IMG/VR virus record: IMGVR_UViG_3300046003_005733
Span: 1 to 64,000 of that record
Direction: 5' to 3' (one strand)
Source: a virus
Length of the DNA: 64,000 bases
Both the position numbers and the translations under genes were made by a program. Below, piece after piece: positions 52,713-62,537 of this stretch. Within the stretch, counting starts at the first letter, position 1. Each line of letters starts with the position of its first letter. Below the pieces are notes generated by a model. It was not told where the DNA came from and searched no databases. It saw nothing but the letters and a program-made list of their open reading frames with translations.

Positions 52713-55331
52713 TTATCCTTGCCTACGCAATAAATCCCGCAAAGCTGCAGTTCTGGTAGATGTAACCCCAGTATCTACAATATTAGAACGATTCTCAAAG
52801 CCTTGACCTTGGAGATATGCTTCATATTTTCTTTCTAAATCTTGAATAGCTAATTCTTTTGCAGTGCCTCTTCCTACTGCTGACATGGCAGAGTCGCTCA
52901 TCCGCCCTCCTCCAAAATTACCCACTACGTTAGATAGTGATGAATTTGGTCCTATCACTGATCCAACAATAGCACCTATTCCTGCTCCGGCTGCTGCTAC
53001 TGGGGCAAGTCCTGTCATAGCTCCTATACTAGCTCCTGTAGCGGCTCCAGCAGCTGTTCGTTCTGCTCCTGCTCTCCACATGTCACCTGCTCCACCTTCT
53101 CTACTAGTATTAGTCGCTCCTATATAGTTAGCTAGTGCGTCTTTATTTGATAGTAGAGAGGTATCTGCTGCGGTTCCCTCAGCTCCCACATCATAACCAG
53201 CTTGCCTAAGCATATCTGCTACATTTCCTGCTTGATCTGCATAATAATGTTGCGTTCTAGTTCCTGACCAATTTCCTCTAGAAACTTTCTTATGTCCAAG
53301 ACCGACTAAATTAGCACCTTCTGCGCTTTCCTTAAATCCTTGCTGAGCCTGATTCAAAGCATCTCTTACAGCTTTAGTGTTCAAAGAACTCTTCAATGTT
53401 TGAGTTCCTGCTTTTTCAGCATCCGTGTATTGTAAATCTTTTTGTAAAGCTTTTGAAGTATCAAGTCCTGCTAATCTAGCGAGTGCTTGTTGTCTAGCAA
53501 ATTGATCTTTTGTTACTAACCTTTCTCTTTCTGCATTAACATCTTGAATTAAGTTTTGACCTTCATTGTATAAGCCTTCTCCAGAACTGATTCCTAATAC
53601 TGCGGCTTCCTCTGGAGATAAACTCAATTGATTCATATTCATTTGGGCAGCAGCTGTCTTCTGTTGAGTGTACTGTTGGTATTCTGGACTCTGTTGAATT
53701 GCAGCAGCTTGAGCTTTTTGAGCATCCGATTGTTGTCTTAATTGTTGAAGTCTGCCAAGCTGAACTTGGATTTGCCCAGCTGCTTGAGTTTTATTACCAT
53801 ATCTCTCTAGTTGCTTAATTTGATACCCTGCGTTTCTAATAGCAGCGTCAGTTTCTGCTATTTGATTATTAACATTAGTAAGCTGTTGCACTTGTGGTTC
53901 ATACGCAGTTAAAGCAGCCAACCTTTCTTTTTGTATATCTTTATTTGTAGCTTCTTTATTGCGTATAGCTTCTCTATAATATTCTGGCAGTTGGTCCCAT
54001 TTAGTTTGATAAACTGGATCACCCTTTGCATCTACCATAGGTTTTCCAGTAGAATCTAGCTTGGGAATTTTATTTCCCGAAGCATCTAAAGCAGGATCTT
54101 TTATTAAAGCATCTATGCCTTTTTCTGTTGTTGTCTCTTCTTCAGTTCTTCCTTCTAGAAATGATTTTCTAGCTTGTTGCTGAATATTAGAAATTTCACT
54201 AGCTCTGCCAGTTGCTGTATTAGCAGATTCTGTTTGAGCCTGTTGAAGTTTTTGTTGTAAATCTCCCGCTTGCTGCGCTTGTTGCTGAAGTTGTCCAAGG
54301 CCTTGTTGGGAAGTATTCAAAAGTAATGCATCAAGTTTAGACTGACCCCTAGAATAATCTCTACCTTGGCTAAAAATATTTCTAAGAAGTTGCTCTCTTC
54401 CAGCTGCTGTCTGAGTTTGTTTAACAGCTTCCTGAGCTGTTCTTGCTTTTTCTGCAGCTCTATTGTACAAGCCCGCTTCTTGAATAGATCCCGGACCTGC
54501 ATATCTAGCATTAATGATCTCTTGAAATCTCTGTGCTTGTTCTGGAGTTACTCCGGATTGGGGAGTTTCTACTGGAGCCGGTACAACAGTAGTTGCTGGT
54601 TCAGCAGGTTTTTCTGTAGCATATTGCCAAATTTTATTTTTGTCAACTCCATATTTAGAGTATAGAGTTTGTATATCGTCATTTTGACGTTTTAATGATG
54701 CTTCATTAGAAGATCCCGGGCCATAATCCATTGGGTGTACTCTGCGCTGAATGGCGTTAAGTTCTTCTTGAAATGCAGTATGTTTATCACCTAGAGAATC
54801 TTTAAAGTATTGATCTGTATTTCTAACTGAGTTCGCTGCATTTTCGAGACGGGTTGTAGGCTGCGCAACTGGAGCTGGCTCTATTGGAGCTTGGTAAACT
54901 GTTCCTCTAGCAGCATCTATTGCAGCTTGAACATCTCCACCAGCAGCTCCTCTATCAGCTAAAGTTCCAGCTTCTACCTGTTTTCCAAAAGTTTTTTGTG
55001 ACTGAGAAATTTCTTTTTGAGCACCTGATGCTACGTTTTGAACTTTCTGAGTTGCAGCTTGTGCAATTTTTTGCTGTCCTCCACCTTGAGCAGCTTGTAT
55101 GTAACTTTTAAGATTAGAAAATGTCCCTGTTCCAGCAGCTTGTTGTTTCGGAGCTGCTTTAGGTGCTGTAGTTGGTGCTACGCCTACTTGAGAAGATGAC
55201 GATTTTAATTGGGGAATCTGAGGCTCTTGTGGAGATTCTTGTTCCTTCTTTTTCTTTTCTTCATCAGATAAAGTAGTACTCATCCCTTGTCCGGGTGCTT
55301 GATTTCCTGCCTGATTAAGTCTCATTCCCAT
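52713..55331 (-). CDS. Large Gln-rich virion protein with Gly-zipper (872 aa)
   Basis: Gln/Ala/Thr-rich helical protein with a Gly/Ala hydrophobic stretch about residues 765-805 (TGASIGAMTGL, AAGAGIGAIVGSVIG), able to form a membrane-embedded zipper. Probably a DNA-ejection protein that forms part of a trans-envelope channel. First gene after late promoter D, ATG with AGGAG. Confidence 0.65.
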   Translation of the reverse strand: MGMRLNQAGNQAPGQGMSTTLSDEEKKKKEQESPQEPQIPQLKSSSSQVGVAPTTAPKAAPKQQAAGTGTFSNLKSYIQAAQGGGQQKIAQAATQKVQNVASGAQKEISQSQKTFGKQVEAGTLADRGAAGGDVQAAIDAARGTVYQAPIEPAPVAQPTTRLENAANSVRNTDQYFKDSLGDKHTAFQEELNAIQRRVHPMDYGPGSSNEASLKRQNDDIQTLYSKYGVDKNKIWQYATEKPAEPATTVVPAPVETPQSGVTPEQAQRFQEIINARYAGPGSIQEAGLYNRAAEKARTAQEAVKQTQTAAGREQLLRNIFSQGRDYSRGQSKLDALLLNTSQQGLGQLQQQAQQAGDLQQKLQQAQTESANTATGRASEISNIQQQARKSFLEGRTEEETTTEKGIDALIKDPALDASGNKIPKLDSTGKPMVDAKGDPVYQTKWDQLPEYYREAIRNKEATNKDIQKERLAALTAYEPQVQQLTNVNNQIAETDAAIRNAGYQIKQLERYGNKTQAAGQIQVQLGRLQQLRQQSDAQKAQAAAIQQSPEYQQYTQQKTAAAQMNMNQLSLSPEEAAVLGISSGEGLYNEGQNLIQDVNAERERLVTKDQFARQQALARLAGLDTSKALQKDLQYTDAEKAGTQTLKSSLNTKAVRDALNQAQQGFKESAEGANLVGLGHKKVSRGNWSGTRTQHYYADQAGNVADMLRQAGYDVGAEGTAADTSLLSNKDALANYIGATNTSREGGAGDMWRAGAERTAAGAATGASIGAMTGLAPVAAAGAGIGAIVGSVIGPNSSLSNVVGNFGGGRMSDSAMSAVGRGTAKELAIQDLERKYEAYLQGQGFENRSNIVDTGVTSTRTAALRDLLRRQG

Positions 55332-55340
55332 AGAGTTCTC

Positions 55341-55366
55341 CTGTAATATAAGGGTGTTAAATAGTA
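55341..55366 (-). promoter_or_regulatory. Putative phage late promoter D (ejection protein operon)
   Basis: Minus-strand TATTTAACACCCTTATATTA (core 55358-55349), 18 bases before the 872-residue gene. Best match to copies B and E. Confidence 0.6.
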
Positions 55367-55403
55367 CTTTTCATTCCTATAAAAAATCAACACCTTATAC
55401 CTA

Positions 55404-55432
55404 GTTGTGAATATAGCAAAGTTATGTTATAT
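55404..55432 (+). promoter_or_regulatory. Plus-strand sigma70 promoter in leftward virion block
   Basis: TTGTGA, 17-base spacer ending TGT, TATATT (extended -10). Predicted start about 55439, reading against all surrounding genes. Confidence 0.6.
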
Positions 55433-55438
55433 TATCAA

Positions 55439-55733
55439 GGAAGATTAATTTCTTCTCTTTTTGCTCTTTTGGACCGTGAAATAGAGGACTTACAAGCGAG
55501 TCCGATATACGAGCCGGTGTAGGAAACGAAATACTCGACTAGGTGTCGCAAAACCACTAAGTACCTAGCGGAAAGCCAGAGAGTTAAGCAAAGTTATTGG
55601 AAGTTTGGAACTTTGTAGAAAAGAGACATTCAGGTTAAAAGCCCACACCCTTTCCCCAAATAGCTAAAAGCACATTAAGGATCTGGTTTTACCAAATTGA
55701 GATCTATGCTCTATATAAGTAAAACTATGCAAA
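55439..55733 (+). ncRNA. Putative plus-strand structured RNA
   Basis: About 295 bases with no gene on either strand. Hairpins visible on the plus strand: GAAGA/TCTTC at the start, GGACT-N8-AGTCC, CTAGGT/ACCTAG, CAAAGTT/AACTTTG (7 bp), GATCT/AGATC, and a long-range CTCTTTT/AAAAGAG pair that would close the central domain. Preceded by a good promoter at 55404. I cannot match it to RNase P, tmRNA, 6S, SRP or group I intron signatures. Confidence 0.5.
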
Positions 55734-56144
55734 CTATTTGATTATTTCCAAAGTAAGTCTGTATTTAACGCCTACTGTAAATCCAATCCCATATGAAATC
55801 TTTATAGATCCATTTCCAATATGAACCCAGTCTATAAAAGGAATTTGGGCAAGCCTAGCAGATGCATTGGTAATATTTTGAACTTTTCCCAAGTGAACCA
55901 TGGACACATAGGATAGCTTTGTAACAATAGTGGAATTTCCAACTATATTTCCTGTTGCATCAAATACTACTTCTATAGTACCTAATGCCCTAGCCAGATT
56001 ATCGAAGTCTAACCCACCGTTAACTACTTGATAAATCTCATCAGCAAACTCATTGTAAGATCCAGCAATCATGCCAGCTGATTCTTGAAAATCATCTGGA
56101 TAATCTTCTGGAATAATACGTCGGATATCTGATAATTTAGGCAT
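55734..56144 (-). CDS. Structural protein (136 aa), tail-associated candidate
   Basis: Acidic helical N-terminus (SDIRRIIPEDYPDDFQESAGMIAG), then beta-rich domain with repeated strands and a final LTLEIIK. It follows the nozzle gene by ATGA-like overlap. Possibly a tail or fibre adaptor; no family recognised. GAGGAT ribosome site. Confidence 0.5.
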   Translation of the reverse strand: MPKLSDIRRIIPEDYPDDFQESAGMIAGSYNEFADEIYQVVNGGLDFDNLARALGTIEVVFDATGNIVGNSTIVTKLSYVSMVHLGKVQNITNASARLAQIPFIDWVHIGNGSIKISYGIGFTVGVKYRLTLEIIK

Positions 56145-59100
56145 TATCTATATCCTCTAGTAGATACTTCTCTAGGCTCTAAAGATACTCCAATTAGTTT
56201 CCATTGCTCTCTTGCATTAATATGTGTAAATTGAACATGAAGGTATCTGCATCTAGCTTTATCAGATGGAACAAAGGTTCTAAAAGGAACTTCATTGCCC
56301 TCTCCTCCAAAAGTAGCGTTAGCCCAATTATATCCATCCCAATATCCCGGACCTCTTCCTTGAACATCTATACTCTTAAAGTCATATGATCTATCTGAAG
56401 AGTATGCAATAGATCCACCCCAGAAGTTATTTTGATCAAATATAAAAGTACCTTCTGATATTTGCTTAGTTGCTTCTGGTTTCCCGAAGTGTTGTGGAGC
56501 ATATTGAACAACACATTTAATCCCTTTAAATATAGAAACACTACCTAATACAAACTTATTTTCTGATTTTACTGTAATAGTATTCATTATAGTATTAGCA
56601 CCTGTAATAAGTACTTCATAAATTAAAGGATCTGACACTGATTTATAATCTTTGAAATTAGTTAAAGTTGTAACCAGATTAAGGATCGAGACTATTGCGT
56701 TAAAGTTAGTTGCAATATCTATTGCGATATCTGATCCAGAGCTAGGTGGTATTATAATTCCATCAGATAATAGCTTTACCTCGACTTCTTGTAATTTTGC
56801 TCCAAGACTGTCTCCGGCAGATGCTTTTAATGTTATGTATTTCTCCTCAGTATGAGAAGAGAATCCATCTCTATCTAATTTTTTAAGAAATCTATTAAAC
56901 TTATTTATATCAAGATACTGTATTTGAGTTAGTACATCCCCAGCTGCTAATTCTGTAGACAGAGAGAGGGAGTAAGTCGTTCCACTTGTCGAATTTGCTA
57001 TAATACTTCTAATTATTTCTCTGTCAGAATGATCTTGTCTTTCAAAGTTCTTTCTTTCTTGCAATACGTAAGGTCTTCCAGATGAATCTCCTAGATACAT
57101 TTTATCATCTAGGGGATTAACTACTCCGCAGTTTGCAGGTTTAGTCCACCTAGTCCAAGCTCTTGTAAAGGTATTGTATCTAAAAGCTTGTGTAGCATAA
57201 CCATCAGTGGTCTTTTCAGGAAGCCAAAGTAGATAACATCTATCTGATTCAGAGGACATTCCCCAACTCATAAGCTTGTAATCAAATCTAGAGTTGGTAA
57301 CTTCTTGAATTTTATTTTCAATATTTCTAGACATTACTTGAACGCCAGTCTCGGATACTGTAACAACCCCTTGACTTGTCAATACATACACTAGATTATT
57401 TAAGTTAACAGCAGTATCTGGAGCAAGGGTTAAGGCAGATGAATCACAGAGACGAACAGAGAAGTTAGGAGCAGATTGTCCAGATATAATGTAAACACCC
57501 TCTTCTTTGAGTACTGCAAGACTATCTCTTAATGCAATGATTCTTTGTATTTTCTTGTCTCTTGGCCCAATATCGATATAGTTAACTAGTGGAACTGCCT
57601 CTGGTTGGTATATCTTAGAGAAATAAACTCTATTTGGATTTACCGAATTATCGGAAACTACATCAGCTGGAAATACAATAGCTGTATCAAAAGAAGAGTA
57701 TGAGCTAGACGATACCCCAGATAATTTAAATGACGTAGTAGACGATACGTTAGATATAAATTTTTTGCCTACAATAGTAGGAGAAATTAAAAGCGGATCA
57801 ATATAAGTGTATAACTCTTGACCTTGTGTAAATCCATGTAAAGTAGGAGATGTGTAGAATACTGCTTCTGGACTAGATGATACCACACTGGTTATTGTTT
57901 TTGCCACTGGAATATTAGGCTCGAATACAGCTATTGGATTTCCAAACCCATCTGAGAACTGCTCACTAAATCCAACATAGAAAGGATCATCTATTAGAGA
58001 TCTAGATTCTAAAAGTAAAATACCCTGCAAGTCGTTAAGACCTGAAATGTAATACGCATTAACGGGAGAGTTAGGATCTTTATTTATAACTCTCTCCAAT
58101 GATCTGGCAGTATCTTCTATAGATAAAGATTGGGAAGATAACCCAGATAGCAATACTTGATTTAAAGAAGCATCTTCTCCATCACCTTGTTGTAACACTA
58201 CAGGATCTGACCATCCTGTAACAGAGGATGATTGAACTACCGAGGATACGTCGCCATTATCAGTATAAACTAATTTTACAATAGAACTAGGTGCTACAAA
58301 GGTTACTTTTCCTGCTCCAGACTTGGGAGTTATGTTTACGGAAGGTCCACCTATGGAGGTCGATATTCCAAAGCTATTGTTAGTTTTGTTTGTAACATAA
58401 TAGGGAGTATCTATGAGAATTCCATCCGGACAATTTTGAGAAAAAGTTACTTGATCATTATTAAAAAATGAATGATTTTTTATGTTTATAGTTTCAGTAG
58501 ATCCATTAATATCATAAAATGAATCAAATAAGTGATAGATATTATCGTTTATATTAAAATCATTTATGTCAAAAAATGCATCAGCAAATGCGTCTACGGA
58601 CCCCTCCACTGTATCTTCATAAATGGGAAGTAATAGAGGTATTTTTAGTAGTAGACAATTGTCTACACTAGGAGCCTTAGATATGTGGGAAATGGATGCA
58701 GAACCAGAAGATGAATCTAAGTTTATTGCAGATCCGTTTATAGAATCGGATAATTTAATAGTGTTAGAGCTTACTCTTATAGCATAATATGATTTTTTTA
58801 ATAATCCACCCGGTAAAGTTGTTCCATCTATCGTCACAAGATCATTAGTAGCAAATCCATGATTAGATAGAGTTATTTCCTCAGTAGTACTATTTATAGC
58901 AGTTTGATCAAAATTAAAAACTATAGATCCTTTATCAAACCATGTCCTGTATTTAATTTTATTTTGGGCATTATATATGTCAAAATAAGATCCTCCCACT
59001 GTTTCTGATTTCTTCTTTGCTGTAAACTGAATTATTTCATTCTGACCTATAAATGTATATGTACTCATTTTTGTAGAATTTCCCACATGCAACTTAGATG

Positions 59101-60736
59101 ATCCTGAATTATAGGGGAATACTGAAAGCATGCTAAATTGAAGTCTATGAACTTCCTTAGTATTAGCATAAAAAGCAGATCCTTTAAAAATAGCAACATC
59201 ATGAGCTATTGGAGGAGCTTCATTAGCTTGAAGAGCACTTTCTCCTGTTACAGGATTTATATACAGATATACTCCACCTTCTCTAAAAGTTTCAGGAATA
59301 TAATCATCGAAAGTAACTTCTAATGGAATAACATTTGTTAAACTTACAGGGGATTCATATATTTTTTGAAATTCTTCTCCCGGATCTATATCATTAAGAG
59401 TTAGTCCAGTAGACACAGTTATTACTGCAGTTCTATAAACTTCATAAAAGAAGTCCTTACTATTTATCCCACTTGGGACAGTAGTGATGACTTGAGTATT
59501 AGAAGGAATTCCAATAGATGTTTGACCGTCATACGCAGTAGATATTGTCCCATAGGTAATATCTAAACTACCCTGACTAGCATCCAGCACATCTCCACCA
59601 TCTATATTAGTAATCGTCACTACCTCGGAAGCCACCTCTACTTGTATATCCGATATAGAGAATAACACCTCCGCTATTTTTGACGCATAATTTATTTTAT
59701 TTTTTAATGCTATATTATATATAGGAACTTCTATTAACTGCCTTCCTAATAGTAAACTGCTAGTCGGAGAAGGATCACTTCCGGATACGTTAAACCATGT
59801 AGCAAATTTGTTAGTTGGGCTATCGAATAAAAAGAAGTCATTATTAGAAATACCACTATAAATATTACCAGTTCCAACAGCATCTGTTAAACTAATAGCC
59901 GTCCCACCTGAAGTAAGGGATACTCCAAAAACATCAGTGGTAGTTACATTTACAACATAATAAGTAACTGAACTGTCTAATTCTTTGGGAATTATTCCGT
60001 AGAATCTGACCTTCGTTCCAGCGGTGAAACCGTGACTTGTTATAGTTATAATTGCTGCATTTACAGAAGTAGTTGAATCAAAAGATTTATGAATACCAGC
60101 TCCAGCATCTAATATAGTGGCTGTAAAACTCTCACCCACATTTATATCTTGGGATATATTTGTTATAACATGTCTAGAGCTAGGTACTCCCCGTATAATA
60201 TTACCGTTTACATCTTTTTTAGCCCACAGTACTTTATAAGCCACCTTAGATTGTGCAGGAAGAAATCCTGAAGCGGATGGTACTAAGTTTAACTCTAAAC
60301 CAGTGGCTTTAACTCCACCAGCCTTTGTTATATATTCCGCAGAATTAGAAAAATCATCTGCAGATTTTGCAGAAATCTTCTTGATCCCTTCACTAGTAGT
60401 AAAGTATAAATTTGAATTAAGTTCAAAATATCTAATTCTAAGCCTAGACACCAGTTCGCTATAAGTTCCAGAGAAATTTAAAAAAGATCCATTACCAGTT
60501 GAGTCAAAACTTAGTTTATTTGCAAAATGTCGTAATACTCTACCTTTATATGTTAACAATTGCTTAACAACAGATTCATCATCTGTAGCATTTCCAAATT
60601 CCGCAAAACCTCTCCTAGGTTCTACAACATTGTCGGAATCAATTACACAATTATCCAATACATCAGCGGCACCATCAGGCCTTGCCAATTCATTTGGAGA
60701 GGTTACTAGCCCGCGATTTATAGTTAATATAGGCAC
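56144..60736 (-). CDS. Tail-nozzle/stabilisation-like protein (1530 aa)
   Basis: Opens INRGLVTSPNELARPDGA and has YYFTTSEG, REGGVYLYINP, VYFSKIYQPEAVP, DSLAVLKEEGVYIISG, TAVNLNNLVYVLTSQG, typical of podovirus tubular tail/nozzle proteins (T7 gp12-like beta-propeller style). It is about twice their size because of four inserted repeats of a ~65-residue beta domain with HGF..G..V and YYV...F (about 225-295, 615-685, 745-815, 955-1010). Attaches to the adaptor encoded upstream. GTG start with AAGGTGG. Confidence 0.75.
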   Translation of the reverse strand: MPILTINRGLVTSPNELARPDGAADVLDNCVIDSDNVVEPRRGFAEFGNATDDESVVKQLLTYKGRVLRHFANKLSFDSTGNGSFLNFSGTYSELVSRLRIRYFELNSNLYFTTSEGIKKISAKSADDFSNSAEYITKAGGVKATGLELNLVPSASGFLPAQSKVAYKVLWAKKDVNGNIIRGVPSSRHVITNISQDINVGESFTATILDAGAGIHKSFDSTTSVNAAIITITSHGFTAGTKVRFYGIIPKELDSSVTYYVVNVTTTDVFGVSLTSGGTAISLTDAVGTGNIYSGISNNDFFLFDSPTNKFATWFNVSGSDPSPTSSLLLGRQLIEVPIYNIALKNKINYASKIAEVLFSISDIQVEVASEVVTITNIDGGDVLDASQGSLDITYGTISTAYDGQTSIGIPSNTQVITTVPSGINSKDFFYEVYRTAVITVSTGLTLNDIDPGEEFQKIYESPVSLTNVIPLEVTFDDYIPETFREGGVYLYINPVTGESALQANEAPPIAHDVAIFKGSAFYANTKEVHRLQFSMLSVFPYNSGSSKLHVGNSTKMSTYTFIGQNEIIQFTAKKKSETVGGSYFDIYNAQNKIKYRTWFDKGSIVFNFDQTAINSTTEEITLSNHGFATNDLVTIDGTTLPGGLLKKSYYAIRVSSNTIKLSDSINGSAINLDSSSGSASISHISKAPSVDNCLLLKIPLLLPIYEDTVEGSVDAFADAFFDINDFNINDNIYHLFDSFYDINGSTETINIKNHSFFNNDQVTFSQNCPDGILIDTPYYVTNKTNNSFGISTSIGGPSVNITPKSGAGKVTFVAPSSIVKLVYTDNGDVSSVVQSSSVTGWSDPVVLQQGDGEDASLNQVLLSGLSSQSLSIEDTARSLERVINKDPNSPVNAYYISGLNDLQGILLLESRSLIDDPFYVGFSEQFSDGFGNPIAVFEPNIPVAKTITSVVSSSPEAVFYTSPTLHGFTQGQELYTYIDPLLISPTIVGKKFISNVSSTTSFKLSGVSSSSYSSFDTAIVFPADVVSDNSVNPNRVYFSKIYQPEAVPLVNYIDIGPRDKKIQRIIALRDSLAVLKEEGVYIISGQSAPNFSVRLCDSSALTLAPDTAVNLNNLVYVLTSQGVVTVSETGVQVMSRNIENKIQEVTNSRFDYKLMSWGMSSESDRCYLLWLPEKTTDGYATQAFRYNTFTRAWTRWTKPANCGVVNPLDDKMYLGDSSGRPYVLQERKNFERQDHSDREIIRSIIANSTSGTTYSLSLSTELAAGDVLTQIQYLDINKFNRFLKKLDRDGFSSHTEEKYITLKASAGDSLGAKLQEVEVKLLSDGIIIPPSSGSDIAIDIATNFNAIVSILNLVTTLTNFKDYKSVSDPLIYEVLITGANTIMNTITVKSENKFVLGSVSIFKGIKCVVQYAPQHFGKPEATKQISEGTFIFDQNNFWGGSIAYSSDRSYDFKSIDVQGRGPGYWDGYNWANATFGGEGNEVPFRTFVPSDKARCRYLHVQFTHINAREQWKLIGVSLEPREVSTRGYR

Positions 60737-60739
60737 TGA

Positions 60740-61945
60740 TTACCACCTTCTATTTCGTCTTCCTAGCGTATTTAATGTATTTACTAAAGGAGAGTGTCTT
60801 GATTTAATTTTTACCTGTGCGCCTTCAACCCTATTATCTAGAAAAGTTCCTGCGTCCTTTTCCATAGCCGCTAGTTTTCTTTCAGCCGATTGCTTATTTT
60901 GCTCATCTCCCATAGCTTCTAAACAGGCAATAGCAACTCTTTGTGCTAATATTGGATGTAGCTCTGATGGGATATTGGGTACAATTGTCTCTTCCGCAGC
61001 AGTAGTATAATCCCCTATTTGAATATCAGGGATACTAGAAGCAGGAAAGCTCATAGTATTTAGCGATGGACTTATGTCATTTTTGATAATATCATAATAT
61101 AGAATTTTATTTGGGGAGACATGCTGAACAAAATCAAATAATTCATCTGCTATCATGTGACTTGGTAATGTTTTAAATTTAATACTTTTTACATCAAGCA
61201 TCAATGAAGCACTACCGCCAGTTCCAGATAAAGAAATAGAAGATGTAATACCAAAACTATTTGGATTAATAACATAAATTTCATAAATACCACTAAAAAT
61301 ACTTAGGTCAGATAACGTAATTCCAGACAAGGATACTTTTTTTCCATTACTTATTCCATGATCTGGACATGTGATAATAGCTTTAGATCCACTTGGAGTA
61401 AGAGAAGTTATACTTTTAGTTATAGGAGTAATTTTATCTACTTCTACCAAATCGGTTATAGTTTCAATTACTGCACCATTAGATTCTAATATTAAAGAAT
61501 TTGGGCGCATATGAAAATACATACGTAAATTCTGACCTATATTTGTTTGAAAATTTGTTAGAATAACATCATTATTTTCTAAGTAGAAACCACGAGCATT
61601 AATGTATGCTGTAGTATTGGAAAAATCAGATAATTCATTTAATGAGTACCTGTGCATTTCAAAAACATTTTCGTTTTCATCAATTAAAGCAACATCTCTT
61701 AATTTGTTACCATGTGCTCTAGAGGGAATGGGATATCTTTTTTTACCTAGTTCGAGTTTAACATCAATATAATGCACTAAATGTTCTTCATGCATTCTTT
61801 GAATTAGAGGAACTAAACCTAAGTTAACTTCTTCTGTAGCCATTTCTAATAAGTCAGTGTCTGTGAATGTTTCTTGACTTGTAGGTATCATAGCTCTACG
61901 CTTGATACTTCGTATCAAATCTGCAGTCTTTAAAATACTACTCAT
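60740..61945 (-). CDS. Head-tail adaptor-like protein (401 aa)
   Basis: N-terminal ADLIRSIKRRAMIP..TFTDTDLLEMATEEV and the C-terminal HPILAQRVAIACLEAMGD match the helical adaptor that links portal to tail in many podoviruses. Residues ~187-250 are an inserted HGI..G..V / YEIYVI..FGI beta domain also found four times in the nozzle protein. AAGGTTT ribosome site. Confidence 0.7.
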   Translation of the reverse strand: MSSILKTADLIRSIKRRAMIPTSQETFTDTDLLEMATEEVNLGLVPLIQRMHEEHLVHYIDVKLELGKKRYPIPSRAHGNKLRDVALIDENENVFEMHRYSLNELSDFSNTTAYINARGFYLENNDVILTNFQTNIGQNLRMYFHMRPNSLILESNGAVIETITDLVEVDKITPITKSITSLTPSGSKAIITCPDHGISNGKKVSLSGITLSDLSIFSGIYEIYVINPNSFGITSSISLSGTGGSASLMLDVKSIKFKTLPSHMIADELFDFVQHVSPNKILYYDIIKNDISPSLNTMSFPASSIPDIQIGDYTTAAEETIVPNIPSELHPILAQRVAIACLEAMGDEQNKQSAERKLAAMEKDAGTFLDNRVEGAQVKIKSRHSPLVNTLNTLGRRNRRW

Positions 61946-61957
61946 TTTAAACCTTAA

Positions 61958-62356
61958 TTATTTGCCGAGTTTTTTCTTAAGCATCTCATAGGCAGCTTCC
62001 ATTTCTGAAGGAGACATTTCTGGAAGTTCGGAGGAAGCACTTTCTTCAGATTCGTCTGAAGAGCTTTCTTCTCCATCTTCACACATGTCACAACCCTCTC
62101 CTTTACAACTGGAGCAAGATTGTTCTTCGGATTCTGTTTCTTCATCTTCTGAAGGAGATTGATCTTTTTTAAGTTTCATAAGCTTTTCAGCCATTGATAA
62201 ACCTTTTTTAAGACCTTCAGGAGAATCAGACATAACGGATACTTTCTTAAGACCTTTTTTGCCAATCATATCCTTCATTGGAGAATACATATCGTCAGAC
62301 ATCTCCTTTGAAAGTTCTTTTAGCATTGCAGACTTAGCTTTTGCTTTCTTTTCCAT
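61958..62356 (-). CDS. Acidic Ser/Glu-rich protein with CxxCxxxxCxxC (132 aa)
   Basis: Lys-rich helical first half (KAKAKSAMLKELSKEM), then a very acidic Ser/Glu region with CSSCKGEGCDMC, like the DnaJ-type C-x-x-C-x-G-x-G motif, and a C-terminal helix SEMEAAYEMLKKKLGK. Position upstream of the adaptor might suggest a scaffold or head protein. First gene behind late promoter E. AAGGAG ribosome site. Confidence 0.55.
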   Translation of the reverse strand: MEKKAKAKSAMLKELSKEMSDDMYSPMKDMIGKKGLKKVSVMSDSPEGLKKGLSMAEKLMKLKKDQSPSEDEETESEEQSCSSCKGEGCDMCEDGEESSSDESEESASSELPEMSPSEMEAAYEMLKKKLGK

Positions 62357-62374
62357 AGTTTACAGCTCCTTATT

Positions 62375-62402
62375 GCTACATATTATAAGGGTGTTATAGC
62401 CA
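62375..62402 (-). promoter_or_regulatory. Putative phage late promoter E (adaptor-nozzle operon)
   Basis: Minus-strand CTATAACACCCTTATAATA (core 62395-62386), 30 bases before the acidic protein gene and 58 bases after a terminator. Confidence 0.6.
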
Positions 62403-62452
62403 AAGAATGTAATTTAGACTTTAATACAATAAAATTAAGTAGTTATAAGATA

Positions 62453-62479
62453 TAAAAAGGGGTGGATAAACCACCCCTT
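62453..62479 (-). terminator. Rho-independent terminator of tail-spike gene
   Basis: AAGGGGTGG-N5-CCACCCCTT, perfect 9-bp stem, followed on the minus strand by TTTTTATA. Confidence 0.9.
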
Positions 62480-62537
62480 CATTAGGTAAGATACTAAAAT
62501 TAGTAGTCCATATTTCTAGTTCAATATCTTGCCTTGA

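Noticed and set aside
55439-55733. Group I intron, RNase P or tmRNA for the plus-strand RNA candidate
   Set aside because: The signature elements of these RNAs (P4/P7 core, GAGGAAAGTC, tmRNA ends) are not found, and no exon interruption is evident.
59670-59690. TTGACGCAT inside the nozzle gene
   Set aside because: Lies within a coding region read on the other strand and has no matching -10 context or gene start; regarded as chance.
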